DNA of 64,000 nt from assembly GCF_012396365.1 (NCBI RefSeq), contig NZ_JAAXPG010000004.1, forward strand, positions 233,642 to 297,641, in the 5' to 3' direction. Both the position numbers and the translations under genes were made by a program. Under the pieces are notes generated by a model, which saw only the letters and a list, made by a program, of their open reading frames with translations, was not told the DNA's origin and ran no database searches. Positions 41,335-49,813 of this stretch are shown in pieces. The stretch comes from Nocardiopsis alborubida. Its GTDB lineage: Bacteria > Actinomycetota > Actinomycetes > Streptosporangiales > Streptosporangiaceae. Every line of letters starts with the position of its first letter. Within the stretch, counting starts at the first letter, position 1.

Positions 41335-41610
41335 ATGGCAACCAAGAAGTACACGGTGACCCTTCCGGAGGAACTGGCCGAGGCCATCCGCACGGAGGTG
41401 GGTCCCGGTGGGTTCAGCCGCTACGTCACTCAGGCCGTTGAGCGTCAGCACGAGCGCGACCGTCTCCACGAGTACGTCGAGTGGTGGGAGTCCGAGTACG
41501 GGGCCATCACTGATGAGGAACTTGCCGAGGCCGAGGCGGAGCGCCGTGAGATCGAGCGCCGCCATGCCGAAATCGCCCGGAAACGCGACCCTCTTCAGAA
41601 GGCTGGATGA
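41335..41610 (+). CDS. Ribbon-helix-helix antitoxin (VapB/CopG-like)
   Basis: 91-residue DNA-binding antitoxin. The N-terminal TKKYTVTLPEELAEAIRTEVG is a ribbon-helix-helix strand-helix start, FSRYVTQAVERQ completes it, and the C-terminal half is a charged Glu/Arg helix (EELAEAEAERREIERRHAEI) likely to wrap the toxin. MATKK at 41335 is the natural domain start; the ATG at 41323 (MVSG...) has a better GGAG spacing and may be used. CCGG-caactt-CCGG at about 41299-41312 could be its operator. Coupled to the toxin by ATGA. Confidence 0.8.
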   Translation: MATKKYTVTLPEELAEAIRTEVGPGGFSRYVTQAVERQHERDRLHEYVEWWESEYGAITDEELAEAEAERREIERRHAEIARKRDPLQKAG

Positions 41611-42005
41611 ACGTCCAACAGATCTACCTCCTCGACAGTGAGGCGCTGTCCCGGGCTGCGGGGGGAGAGCGCCGTATGGGCGCTCGGCTCAAGGACGCGA
41701 ACCGGGCGGGCATCAGGGTCATGACCACGGCCATGACTCTGATCGAGGCGTACGACATGAGAGCTCGTCAGGCGGCCTGGCAGTGGACTCTGTCCCGTAT
41801 CCATGTGGAGCCGGTGACCGAGGAGATCGCCAACGACGCGATCCAGTTGTTGAGATCCGCAGGACTTCACGGGCACAAGTACGCGATCGACGCCGTTCTC
41901 GCCGCGGTCGCCCTGCGCCAGAAGGAGCCCGTCACCGTCTTCACCTCCGACAAGGACGACATGGACCAACTGTGCGGTGACCGCGTGGTGGTCTTCAAGC
42001 TGTGA
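41607..42005 (+). CDS. PIN-domain toxin (VapC-like)
   Basis: 132-residue putative Mg-dependent RNase. The four acidic PIN positions are present: IYLLDSEALS (Asp10), MTLIEAYDM (Glu about 47), YAIDAVLAAVAL (Asp about 95) and FTSDKDDMDQL (Asp about 115). Its start overlaps the antitoxin stop, the usual VapBC arrangement. Slightly lower GC than neighbours fits a mobile module. VapC toxins usually cleave tRNA or rRNA; the target here is unknown. Confidence 0.83.
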   Translation: MNVQQIYLLDSEALSRAAGGERRMGARLKDANRAGIRVMTTAMTLIEAYDMRARQAAWQWTLSRIHVEPVTEEIANDAIQLLRSAGLHGHKYAIDAVLAAVALRQKEPVTVFTSDKDDMDQLCGDRVVVFKL

Positions 42006-42066
42006 GTCGGGGAGGGGCGCACGGCCTCGCCCCACCGTGGTCTCCACTGGTTCCAGGTCCGGGATC

Positions 42067-43959
42067 TCAGGCGGTGCCGTGCCAGGATCTCCACAGAGCC
42101 GCGTAGGCGCCTCCCGCGTCCACCAGTTCGTCGTGGCCGCCCAGTTCGGTGATCCGGCCGCCCTCCACCACCGCCACCCGGTCGGCGTCGTGCGCGGTGT
42201 GCAGCCGGTGCGCGATCGCGATTACCGTCCTGCCCCCCAGCACCGCCGCGAGGGAGCGCTCCGCCGCCCGGGCGGCGGTGGGGTCCAGCAGGGAGGTGGC
42301 CTCGTCGAGCACCACCGTGTGCGGGTCGGCCAGCACCACCCGGGCCAGGGCCAGCTGCTGTGCTCCGGCGGCGTCCAGCGCCGTGCCGCCCGCGCCCAGC
42401 GGGGTGTCCAGCCCCTCCGGCAGCTCCCGCGGCCAGTCCGCGTCCACCGCCTCCAGTGCGGCCAGCAGGTCGGCGTCGTCGGCCTCCTCCGAGGCCAGGG
42501 CCAGGTTCTCGCGCAGCGTTCCCGCGAACACGTGGTGCTCCTGGTTGACCAGGACGATGCGGCGGCGCAGCTCCTCGGGGCCGAGGCCGGCCACGGGCAC
42601 CCCGCCCACCAGCACGCTCCCCGAATCCGGGGCGTCCACTCCGGCCAGCAGCCGACCCAGCGTGGTCTTGCCCGCTCCCGAGGGACCCACGACCGCCAGC
42701 CGCTCTCCGGGCCGCACCGTCAGATCGATCCCGCGCAGGACGTCCGTTCCCGCCACGTAGGCGTAGCGGGCACCGCGGACCTCGATCCGGTCGTCGACGG
42801 GTGTCGGGGCCGCGCCGACCGGAGCCGCCACCCGGCCCACGCCGCGCACCCGCGCGAACGAGGCGCCGCCGCGCTGCAACTGCTCCACCCAGTACAGGAT
42901 CCCGCTGGCGGGCTCCTCCATCTGCCGCATGTAGAGGCAGCAGGTCACCACCACCCCCAGGCTCACCCCGCCCTCCAGGTGGAGCAGGCCGCCGCCGAGC
43001 AGTACCACCACGGCGGGCAGGGAGAACGCGACGTCGGCGACGGGAAACAGCACCGACCGCAGGCGCAGGGTGCGCCGCCGCGCCCCGTACAGCTCCAGGG
43101 TGTCGAGGTCGGTGCGCGCCACCCGCTCCCGGCGCAGCCCCAGCGCCTCCACGGTGCGCCCGCCCTCGGCGGTGGCGGTCACCCCCGCCAGCGCGGTCGA
43201 GGCGGCCGCCCCCTCGGCCAGGTAGGCGGCGCGCGACCGGCGCAGGTACCAGCGCAGCGCCCACCAGACGGGGGGCACGCCCACCAGGACCAGCACGCCC
43301 AGAGACGGACTGAGCCAGAACACCGCGGCCAGCAGGAAGAGGATCTGCAGCAGGGAGGGGAACACGTCGGGGACGGCACCGCGCAGGGTCGTCGCGACCA
43401 CCCCCATGTCGCCGGACGCCCGATTGGTGAGGTCCCCGGTGCCCGACCGCTCCACCACGCGGGCGGGCAGGGCCAGGACCCGGTCCACGAACTCCTCGCG
43501 CAGCCGCGCCAGTGCCCGCTCCCCGAAGCGGAACGCGCCCAGCCGCGCGTACCGGGTCAGCACCAGCTGTGCCAGTGCGCAGGCCAGGACGGCGGTGGCC
43601 AGCCCGTCGACCGCCGCGACGGTGGCCCGACCGGCCTCCAGGAGGTCGATGATCCGTCCCAGCAGGTAGGGTCCGGCCAGTCCGGCCGCACTGGCCAGGC
43701 AGGTCAGCGCGAGCGTCGCGATCAGCCCCGCGCGGTCGGCTGACACCAGCCGCCAGGCGTCCCGGCGCGCCTGGGCGGGCTCCGCCACCGGCAGCCGCTC
43801 CTCCTCTCCGGCGTGCGTCCTCCCCCCGCCGTCGACACCCCCGACGCTCCCTCCGCCCGCCGCGGCTCCCGCGCTTCCGCCGGTCCCCGCCCCCTCCCCG
43901 GGGCCTGTGCTCTCCCTGGCTGCCCCGGGCCCCGTGCTCTTCCCCGCCTCCGTGCTCAC
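42067..43959 (-). CDS. ABC exporter subunit B with intact Walker A but lost LSGGQ signature
   Basis: 630-residue TMD-NBD half-transporter. A Gly/Ala/Ser-rich cytoplasmic leader (1-50) precedes six helices (about 75-350). NBD: Walker A VGPSGAGKTTLG (Lys near 435), Q-loop VNQEHHVFAG, Walker B VVLDEATSLLDP with the catalytic Glu, H-loop AIAHRL. The signature that should read LSGGQ is GTALDAAGAQQLALARV, so that side of the ATP sandwich is lost. It is coupled to the upstream half (GTGA overlap) whose NBD has the opposite defect. Start GTG 43959 with GAGGAGGG. Substrate unknown. Confidence 0.85.
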   Translation of the reverse strand: MSTEAGKSTGPGAARESTGPGEGAGTGGSAGAAAGGGSVGGVDGGGRTHAGEEERLPVAEPAQARRDAWRLVSADRAGLIATLALTCLASAAGLAGPYLLGRIIDLLEAGRATVAAVDGLATAVLACALAQLVLTRYARLGAFRFGERALARLREEFVDRVLALPARVVERSGTGDLTNRASGDMGVVATTLRGAVPDVFPSLLQILFLLAAVFWLSPSLGVLVLVGVPPVWWALRWYLRRSRAAYLAEGAAASTALAGVTATAEGGRTVEALGLRRERVARTDLDTLELYGARRRTLRLRSVLFPVADVAFSLPAVVVLLGGGLLHLEGGVSLGVVVTCCLYMRQMEEPASGILYWVEQLQRGGASFARVRGVGRVAAPVGAAPTPVDDRIEVRGARYAYVAGTDVLRGIDLTVRPGERLAVVGPSGAGKTTLGRLLAGVDAPDSGSVLVGGVPVAGLGPEELRRRIVLVNQEHHVFAGTLRENLALASEEADDADLLAALEAVDADWPRELPEGLDTPLGAGGTALDAAGAQQLALARVVLADPHTVVLDEATSLLDPTAARAAERSLAAVLGGRTVIAIAHRLHTAHDADRVAVVEGGRITELGGHDELVDAGGAYAALWRSWHGTA

Positions 43960-45713
43960 GACCGGCCCTCCTCGTCCGCTCCGCGCAGGACCAGCGCCCG
44001 GTAGTCCGGCCGCGTGGCGACCAGTTCCCCGTGAGTGCCCACCGCCACCGCCCGCCCCCCGTCCAGCAGCACCACCCGGTCCGCCCGCGCCAGCAGCAGG
44101 GGAGAGGTGCCCGCGACCACGGTGGTGAGCCCTCCGCGGGCCTCGTGCAGCCGGGCCGCGACCAGCGCCTCGGTGTGCGCGTCCACCGCGGATGTGGGCT
44201 CGACCAGCAGCAGCACCTCCGGTCGGGCCAGGACCGCGCGGGCCAGCCGCACCCGCTGGCGCTGCCCGCCGGACAGGTTGCGGCCCTGTTCCTCCACCGC
44301 CGAGTCCAGCCCGTCGGGCAGGGACGAGACCACGTCCAGCGCCCCGGCCGTCCGCAGTGCTTCCATGACCTCCTCGTCGGTGCGGTCGCCGTGCACCGCG
44401 ACCACCTCGCGCAGCGGACCGGCGAACAGGTACGACTCGTTGTCGCCGACCAGGACGCGGTCGCGCACCCGCTCCACGTCCATGTCGCGCAGCGGCACGC
44501 CGCCCCAGGTGGCGTCGGAGTCGGTGTAGCGGCCCAGCCGGTCCACCACCAGCGCCGCGTCCCCGGGCCGGAGCGACACCAGGGCGGTCATCGACCCCGG
44601 CGGCACCCGGGTTCCGCTCTCGGGGTCCACCAGCTCGGCGGGCCCCTCCGGGGGAGCGGCGGCGCCGCCCTCCGACAGCGCGGGCCCGGACCGCAGCAGC
44701 CGCACCACCCGCTCCAGCGACACGTGGCCGTGGGTGAGGTCGCTGGCCGCCTCCACGAGGAAGAACACCGGCATGATGAGGACGGCGACGTAGCCGTACA
44801 CGGCGACCACCTCCCCCACGGTGATCTCCCCGGCCACCGCGAGCCGGGCGGCGATCCAGGTGACCACCGCCAGGAAGACCACCGGCAGGCAGGAGCTGAC
44901 CGCCTCGAACCAGCTGCTGGTCGCGCCGAGCCGGTACCCCTGGCGCAGCAGCGAGGCCGAGCGCTCCCGGTAGCGGGCGGCGAACCGCTCCCGGCCGCCG
45001 ATGCCGGACAGCACGCGCAGCCCGGCCACGATGTCGCCCGCCAGGGTGGTCAGGAGCCCCTCCCGTTCCCGGTAGCCGCTCTGTCCTCCGCGCAGGCCGC
45101 GCAGCAGCGGTCCCACGGTCAGGGCGAGCAGCGGCACGCCGACCAGCACGACCGCCGCCAGCAGGGGTGACACGGTCAGGAGCAGGACCGCGACCGAGGC
45201 GTAGGCGATCACCGAGCCGACCCCCGGCCCGGTCATGGTGAGCGTCTGCGCGATCCGGCCCACGTCCAGCACCTGGACGGTGGACAGCTCCCCGGAGGAG
45301 AGCCGCCGGGGCAGTGCCGCGCCCAGCCGGGCCGCGTGTCCGGCCACCACGCGCATGGTCCGCAGCGAGGCGTCCATGCGCACGAGCGTCATGGTCCGGT
45401 GCCGCATGATCGACACGGCCGCGTTGAGGACACCCGTGCCCGCCAGGGCTCCCGCCCACAGCAGCAGTGCGCTCCGGTCCCCGGCCCGCAGTCCGTCGTC
45501 GACGGCGCGGGAGAGGAGGTAGGGCATCACCATGAGGCCGATCATCCAGACGGTTCCCCAGAAGGCCCCGGCCAGGACCCTCCACGGCTGGGAGGCGATG
45601 AGCCACCACAGGTAGCGCCAGGGCCCGCGGGCGTCCGGCGTCCCGGGATCGGGCACGCGCGGGCCGGGGGCGACAGGCGGGCGGGGAGCGGTCGCCGCCT
45701 CGGTACCGGTCAC
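43956..45713 (-). CDS. ABC exporter subunit A with lost Walker A but intact LSGGQ signature
   Basis: 585-residue TMD-NBD half-transporter with six helices (about 35-320). In its NBD the Walker A Gly-rich/Lys loop is absent: the region reads SLRPGDAALVVDRLGRYT. The Walker B Asp is also changed (VLLLVEPTSAVD), and the H-loop His is not evident (VAGTSPLLL). LSGGQRQRVRLARAVLA is perfect. It can therefore only complete one ATP site in trans with the subunit encoded downstream. GTG start at 45713 with GGAGG upstream. Confidence 0.87.
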   Translation of the reverse strand: MTGTEAATAPRPPVAPGPRVPDPGTPDARGPWRYLWWLIASQPWRVLAGAFWGTVWMIGLMVMPYLLSRAVDDGLRAGDRSALLLWAGALAGTGVLNAAVSIMRHRTMTLVRMDASLRTMRVVAGHAARLGAALPRRLSSGELSTVQVLDVGRIAQTLTMTGPGVGSVIAYASVAVLLLTVSPLLAAVVLVGVPLLALTVGPLLRGLRGGQSGYREREGLLTTLAGDIVAGLRVLSGIGGRERFAARYRERSASLLRQGYRLGATSSWFEAVSSCLPVVFLAVVTWIAARLAVAGEITVGEVVAVYGYVAVLIMPVFFLVEAASDLTHGHVSLERVVRLLRSGPALSEGGAAAPPEGPAELVDPESGTRVPPGSMTALVSLRPGDAALVVDRLGRYTDSDATWGGVPLRDMDVERVRDRVLVGDNESYLFAGPLREVVAVHGDRTDEEVMEALRTAGALDVVSSLPDGLDSAVEEQGRNLSGGQRQRVRLARAVLARPEVLLLVEPTSAVDAHTEALVAARLHEARGGLTTVVAGTSPLLLARADRVVLLDGGRAVAVGTHGELVATRPDYRALVLRGADEEGRS

Positions 45714-45829
45714 GGAGTCCTCCGTTCGGATCGTTCCGTCATTCTCATGAGAACAGGCCCGCCGCCGCGGCGGAAGCCGCCTTCTTCTTCTGTGGACAAC
45801 TCCGGAGCACGCATTTCTCGTGTGCCCTT

Positions 45830-45975
45830 AAGTCTCACTAGTAACAGCAGCAACACCAATACCAAATCCCACAAAAGAGAACAGAGTGCTCTTATGGGGA
45901 GGATTCTCATAACGCGTACGTCACAAAAAACCGATAAAGCCATAAATCAGAACAGGGCGCGCATCATATGTCGGT
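45830..45975. other. AT-rich island before the NTPase gene
   Basis: About 145 bp of strikingly lower GC than its surroundings (many A-runs such as CACAAAAAACC near 45923 and ATATG at 45966) in the 45714-46017 gap. No ORF is convincing. It probably holds the promoter of the NTPase operon and may mark a recombination boundary. Confidence 0.55.
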
Positions 45976-46017
45976 GGTGTGCCGGAGCGAGCGCGGACAA
46001 AGGGAGGCCATCGGGTC

Positions 46018-48072
46018 GTGTCGAGTGGCGCGCAGATGCCGGACGGTCATGAGACGCCGGTCGGACAGGAGGCTCAGGCCGCCTGCTACAAGGAACTCGT
46101 GGACCCCGGCTGGTCGGGGCCGCCGGGCCGCAGGCGCCCCGTCCTGCTCGTCCACGGCCCCCGGGGGTACGGCAAGTCCCACTTCGCCCTGCACAAGGCC
46201 CGTGAACTGGAGAGGCTCGGCGTCCCCTACGCCCACCTCGACCTCGCCGACGTCAGGTACCACTCCAGCGTCCCCGACGCCTTCGCCGCGATCTCCTCCC
46301 ACCAGGAGAAGGGCCTCGCCCGCGCCCTGCGCTACTACGGGCGCCTCCAGTTCCCCCGGCTCTGGATCAGTCTGATCACCATCCGCCTGGAGATCGACCC
46401 CGACGGGGCGTCGGGAGACGAGGGCGACATCAGGAGCCGCAACGACCGGGCGCACGCGGAGATCACCGCCCTGGTGGACCAGGTGTGGCCCAGCGGCATG
46501 GGGCGGCTGAGCAGGTTCCTGAGCGAGGCGGGCGACCTCATCCCGCCCGCCGAACTGGTCGGCGTCGACTCGCTGCCCGTCGACCTGGCCCGGTGGGCCG
46601 CCGCCGTGTCGGGCGTGGGCGCCCGCGTCCTGGACCGGGTCTTCGAGTGGATGCGAGCCCAGGGCCAGGGCGGACAGGCCCGGGAGCAGGTGGCCGACTC
46701 CCTGTACCACCTGTGGCTCCAGGCGCGCGAGCCCGACGCGGTGGACGCCGTGTCCCGCATCTCCAACCGGGAGAAGGTGGGCCGTTTCTTGAGCGAGGCC
46801 CTGTTCACCGACCTCCAGCACGCGGCCAGGCGCGTGGGTTACCAGCCCACCCCGGTCCTGCTGCTGGACAACGCCGACCAGGGCGTGGGGCCCGTGCTCC
46901 TGAGGTCCCTGGCCGAGGCCCCGGCGCCCTTCGCCCGGAGCGGGTTCTTCGGCGGTGTCGGCTTCCCGGAGCCGCTCACCGTGGTCGCCACCACGTCCGA
47001 GACGGTCGACGGCGTGCCCCTCGAACGGTTCTACGAGGACATCCGGCAGTACATGCGCTTCTCGGCCCTGGCCCCGCTGGACCGGCGCGCCGTCGGCGAG
47101 CTGTTCTCGCGCGCACGCTCCCGGACCAAGGGCAGCGGCCACGTCTCGAACGAGATCGTCGACCTCCTCGCGGACTTCACCGGGGGGCACCCCGGGACCA
47201 CCGCCCAGCTCGCCGACGCCTGGGTCGCGGTCCGCGGCACCAGCCTGCACGCCGCGCTCGCCCACCGCCCGGTCGACCCGGTCACCAGGCTGGAGTCCGC
47301 CGTGACCGTGGAGGAGGCCATGCTCACCACGGCCCTCGGCGTCGAACCGGACCGCCTCGACCAGCGCCTGAGGGAGGCGCTGATCACCTGCTCCGCCGCC
47401 AGGGACCCCGACGCGGGGCTGTGGCTGAACCGGTCGGGCGAACTCACCGAACGCGTCGAGGAGGAGCGCCTCCTCGACCACCCGCTGTGGGACCGCGCGG
47501 CCCCGGAGACGACCACCGTGCTGCGCCGCCTCCTGTCCCGCAGCCTGGCCCGGCGCCCGAGCGGCGCCCCGGGGAACTGGGACGCCGTCCACCGAAGGCT
47601 CGCCGACCACTACCAGAGCGGGGAGTCCGACAACCGGCGCTCCGCCGAGTGCGCGATCTACCACCGCCTCTGCGCGGGGCAGCTCACCCGCGTTGCCTGG
47701 CACCTCCAGGGCTGGCTCAAGGCCCCCGACATCGGCGGCGAGGAGTGGGTCCGCCTGCTGCGGGGCGTCACCGCGGCGCCCCTGCGGGTCCGCCCGTCGT
47801 TCCCGCTCCTGGACGCGTGGACGCACACCTGGCAGCGGCACGCGGCCCAGGAGGGGGCGGAGGGCGCGGAGGAAACCGAGACCGTCCTCAAACTCGTCGC
47901 GGCCCGCCAGATCCTCAACGACCCCGACCTCTTCCGCTCCGGGGCGCTGCACTCGGTCTGCCACATGGCGCTGAACGACCTCGCCGGGCGGGCCCCGAAG
48001 GGAGCGGCGCACATCTTCGACGAGGCGGCGTGGCACCTGCGGCTGGTCGCCAAGTTCGGCGCCAAGGCATGA
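46018..48072 (+). CDS. P-loop NTPase, AAA/STAND-like, function unknown
   Basis: 684-residue cytoplasmic ATPase. Walker A GPRGYGKS (residues 47-54), Walker B PVLLLDNADQ (Asp about 284, followed by Asn), then VVATTSE as a possible sensor-1 region and a helical-winged part with FTGGHPGTTAQLADAW (about 390), similar to the GG-P motif of STAND ATPases. The C-terminal half is helical. I do not recognise a named family. The GTG at 46018 has GGGAGG about 11 bp upstream; a GTG at 45979 lacks one. It is 28 bp ahead of a gene for a membrane-anchored ligand-binding protein, and both sit next to the CRISPR leader. A signalling or defence role is inferred, not shown. Confidence 0.75.
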   Translation: MSSGAQMPDGHETPVGQEAQAACYKELVDPGWSGPPGRRRPVLLVHGPRGYGKSHFALHKARELERLGVPYAHLDLADVRYHSSVPDAFAAISSHQEKGLARALRYYGRLQFPRLWISLITIRLEIDPDGASGDEGDIRSRNDRAHAEITALVDQVWPSGMGRLSRFLSEAGDLIPPAELVGVDSLPVDLARWAAAVSGVGARVLDRVFEWMRAQGQGGQAREQVADSLYHLWLQAREPDAVDAVSRISNREKVGRFLSEALFTDLQHAARRVGYQPTPVLLLDNADQGVGPVLLRSLAEAPAPFARSGFFGGVGFPEPLTVVATTSETVDGVPLERFYEDIRQYMRFSALAPLDRRAVGELFSRARSRTKGSGHVSNEIVDLLADFTGGHPGTTAQLADAWVAVRGTSLHAALAHRPVDPVTRLESAVTVEEAMLTTALGVEPDRLDQRLREALITCSAARDPDAGLWLNRSGELTERVEEERLLDHPLWDRAAPETTTVLRRLLSRSLARRPSGAPGNWDAVHRRLADHYQSGESDNRRSAECAIYHRLCAGQLTRVAWHLQGWLKAPDIGGEEWVRLLRGVTAAPLRVRPSFPLLDAWTHTWQRHAAQEGAEGAEETETVLKLVAARQILNDPDLFRSGALHSVCHMALNDLAGRAPKGAAHIFDEAAWHLRLVAKFGAKA

Positions 48073-48100
48073 GCGACCGCCCATCACCGAAGGGACGACC

Positions 48101-49642
48101 ATGACCGGCCCCCATGACGCACACCTGTCGCCGCACCCGCCCGGCGGCCCGGGTTCCCTCGTCCGCAGGTGGCTGCGGCGGTGGTGGAAGCTGGTCGTCC
48201 CGGCTCTGGCGCTCCTGCTGCTGGTCCCGGTCGCCCTCTACTGGGACGTGTTCACCTGCGGCGGGCCCGGAAGCGGCGTGCGCCTGTCCGAGGGGCAGTG
48301 CGTGGGCGTCACCGACGGGTCGTACCCCTACCACGAGGAGTACGCCGAGGTGCAGGCCGCCATCACCGCGGAGAACGCCCGGGTGGCGGAGGAGTCCGAC
48401 GGGCACGTCGTCCGGATCGCCCTCCTGGGCACGCTCACCTTCGGCGACGTCAGTCCCATGGACCCCGTCCGCATGGTCAGGTCCCTGGAGGGTGCCCACA
48501 CCGCCCAGATGCGGGCCAACCACACCCCCCACTTCGGTGACCAGAGCCCGGCGATCCAGCTCCACCTCGCCAACATGGGCGGGCAGCAGGAGAGCTGGGA
48601 TCCGGTGGTGGACGAACTCGTCGCCATGGCCGAGGACGAGGAGAACCCCCTCGTCGCGGTCATCGGCATGGGGGTGAGCGTCAGCTCCACACGGGACGTG
48701 GCCGCCCGCCTCGACGCGCACGGTATCCCCATGGTCTCCGCCGCGGTCACCGCCGACGGCCTGGCCCACCCCGAGACGCCGGGCCTGATGCGCGCCGCGC
48801 CCAGCAACACCGAGTACGTGCGGGCGCTGCGCGCCTACCTCGACGACCTGGAGGAGACGCCCCGGGCGAGCCTGGTCTACGACGCCAACGAGCCCGACCT
48901 GTTCGTCTCCTCCCTGAGGGAGGCCTACGAGAACCAGCTCGGCGTGTACATCACCGGGCACCCCCAGGAGTACATCGGCACGACCGTGGGCGACCCTCCC
49001 CGGGCGGGCCTGTTCCACACGGTGACCCTCAACGTGTGCGCCTCGGGCACCGACACGGTGCTCTTCGCGGGCCGCGCCCCGGACCTCAAGGAGTTCCTCG
49101 CCTCCCTGGCCAGCCGGGCCTGCTCCGACCAGCCCTTCCGGGTGCTGTTCTCCGTGGTCGGCCTGACCGCCATGGACGACGAGGAGGTGATGGGGTACCT
49201 GCGCGACGGGGACATCACGCTGGTCTACGCCTCGGCCGTCGACCCGCGCTGGAGCGCGGGACAGGCCCCCGAGGACGCGCCGCCGCACTACGCGTCCTTC
49301 GTGAACGCCTTCCACGAGTACGTCGGGGACGATGACCCCGACGCCCTCAACAACGGATACGCCCTGGTCAACCACGACGCGTTCGCCGTGGCGGCCAGCG
49401 CCGTGCGGATGACCAACGGGATGGACCTGGACGGCGGCCCGCCCACCGCGGAGGAGGTGGCCTCCCAGCTGATGCTGCTCAACAGCGCCCACGAGGTCCG
49501 GGCGGGCGGCGGGGTCCTCGGCTACAGCGACGAGTACGGCGGGGAGGCGGTCGGCCGGTACGTGCCCGTGGTGGAGTTGCCGTTGGAGGGGGAGGAGCCC
49601 AGGGGCCACCCGCACGTCATCGGTGGTGTCGCAGGGGTGTGA
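48101..49642 (+). CDS. Membrane-anchored periplasmic-binding-fold protein
   Basis: 513-residue protein: short basic cytoplasmic start, one membrane helix (KLVVPALALLLLVPVALYW, about 30-48), then an extracytoplasmic domain that looks like a type 1 periplasmic-binding protein of the branched-chain amino-acid/ANF-receptor class: VRIALLGTL, VVDELVAMAEDEENPLVAVIGMG, ARLDAHGIPMVSAAVTADGL, TDTVLFAGRAPDLKEFLASL, YASAVDPRW, NNGYALVNHDAFAVAASAVRM. Three Cys may pair outside. It is anchored by a helix, not a lipid, and no ABC permease genes accompany it. It is probably co-transcribed with the NTPase, suggesting a sensor-effector pair. GAAGGGA precedes the ATG. Confidence 0.75.
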   Translation: MTGPHDAHLSPHPPGGPGSLVRRWLRRWWKLVVPALALLLLVPVALYWDVFTCGGPGSGVRLSEGQCVGVTDGSYPYHEEYAEVQAAITAENARVAEESDGHVVRIALLGTLTFGDVSPMDPVRMVRSLEGAHTAQMRANHTPHFGDQSPAIQLHLANMGGQQESWDPVVDELVAMAEDEENPLVAVIGMGVSVSSTRDVAARLDAHGIPMVSAAVTADGLAHPETPGLMRAAPSNTEYVRALRAYLDDLEETPRASLVYDANEPDLFVSSLREAYENQLGVYITGHPQEYIGTTVGDPPRAGLFHTVTLNVCASGTDTVLFAGRAPDLKEFLASLASRACSDQPFRVLFSVVGLTAMDDEEVMGYLRDGDITLVYASAVDPRWSAGQAPEDAPPHYASFVNAFHEYVGDDDPDALNNGYALVNHDAFAVAASAVRMTNGMDLDGGPPTAEEVASQLMLLNSAHEVRAGGGVLGYSDEYGGEAVGRYVPVVELPLEGEEPRGHPHVIGGVAGV

Positions 49643-49813
49643 CTTCCTGGTTCCGGGCGGCTCGCTGATCGTGTGCCCGTTCGGCACGGTGAACGCGTGG
49701 GCCTGTGTGGAATCATCGGTTGGATCGGACTCGGCTTTGTGGGTGGAATGTCTGTTTCTCGGGAAGTTGGAAATTCGGCTGCTTGCCGCTGGTAAGTTCC
49801 CAGTTCAGCGAGT
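49643..49813 (+). promoter_or_regulatory. Probable CRISPR leader
   Basis: 171 bp between the binding-protein stop and the first repeat, including an AT-richer stretch (GTTGGAAATTCGGC near 49767) just before the array. The degenerate last repeat is at the other end, so this side is the leader and transcription should run rightward. Confidence 0.6.

Noticed and set aside
45979..46017. Earlier GTG start for the NTPase gene
   Set aside because: It lacks a ribosome site, whereas GGGAGG precedes the GTG at 46018.
48101..49642. Ordinary ABC amino-acid-binding lipoprotein
   Set aside because: It has a membrane helix instead of a lipobox and no ABC permease or transporter ATPase next to it.
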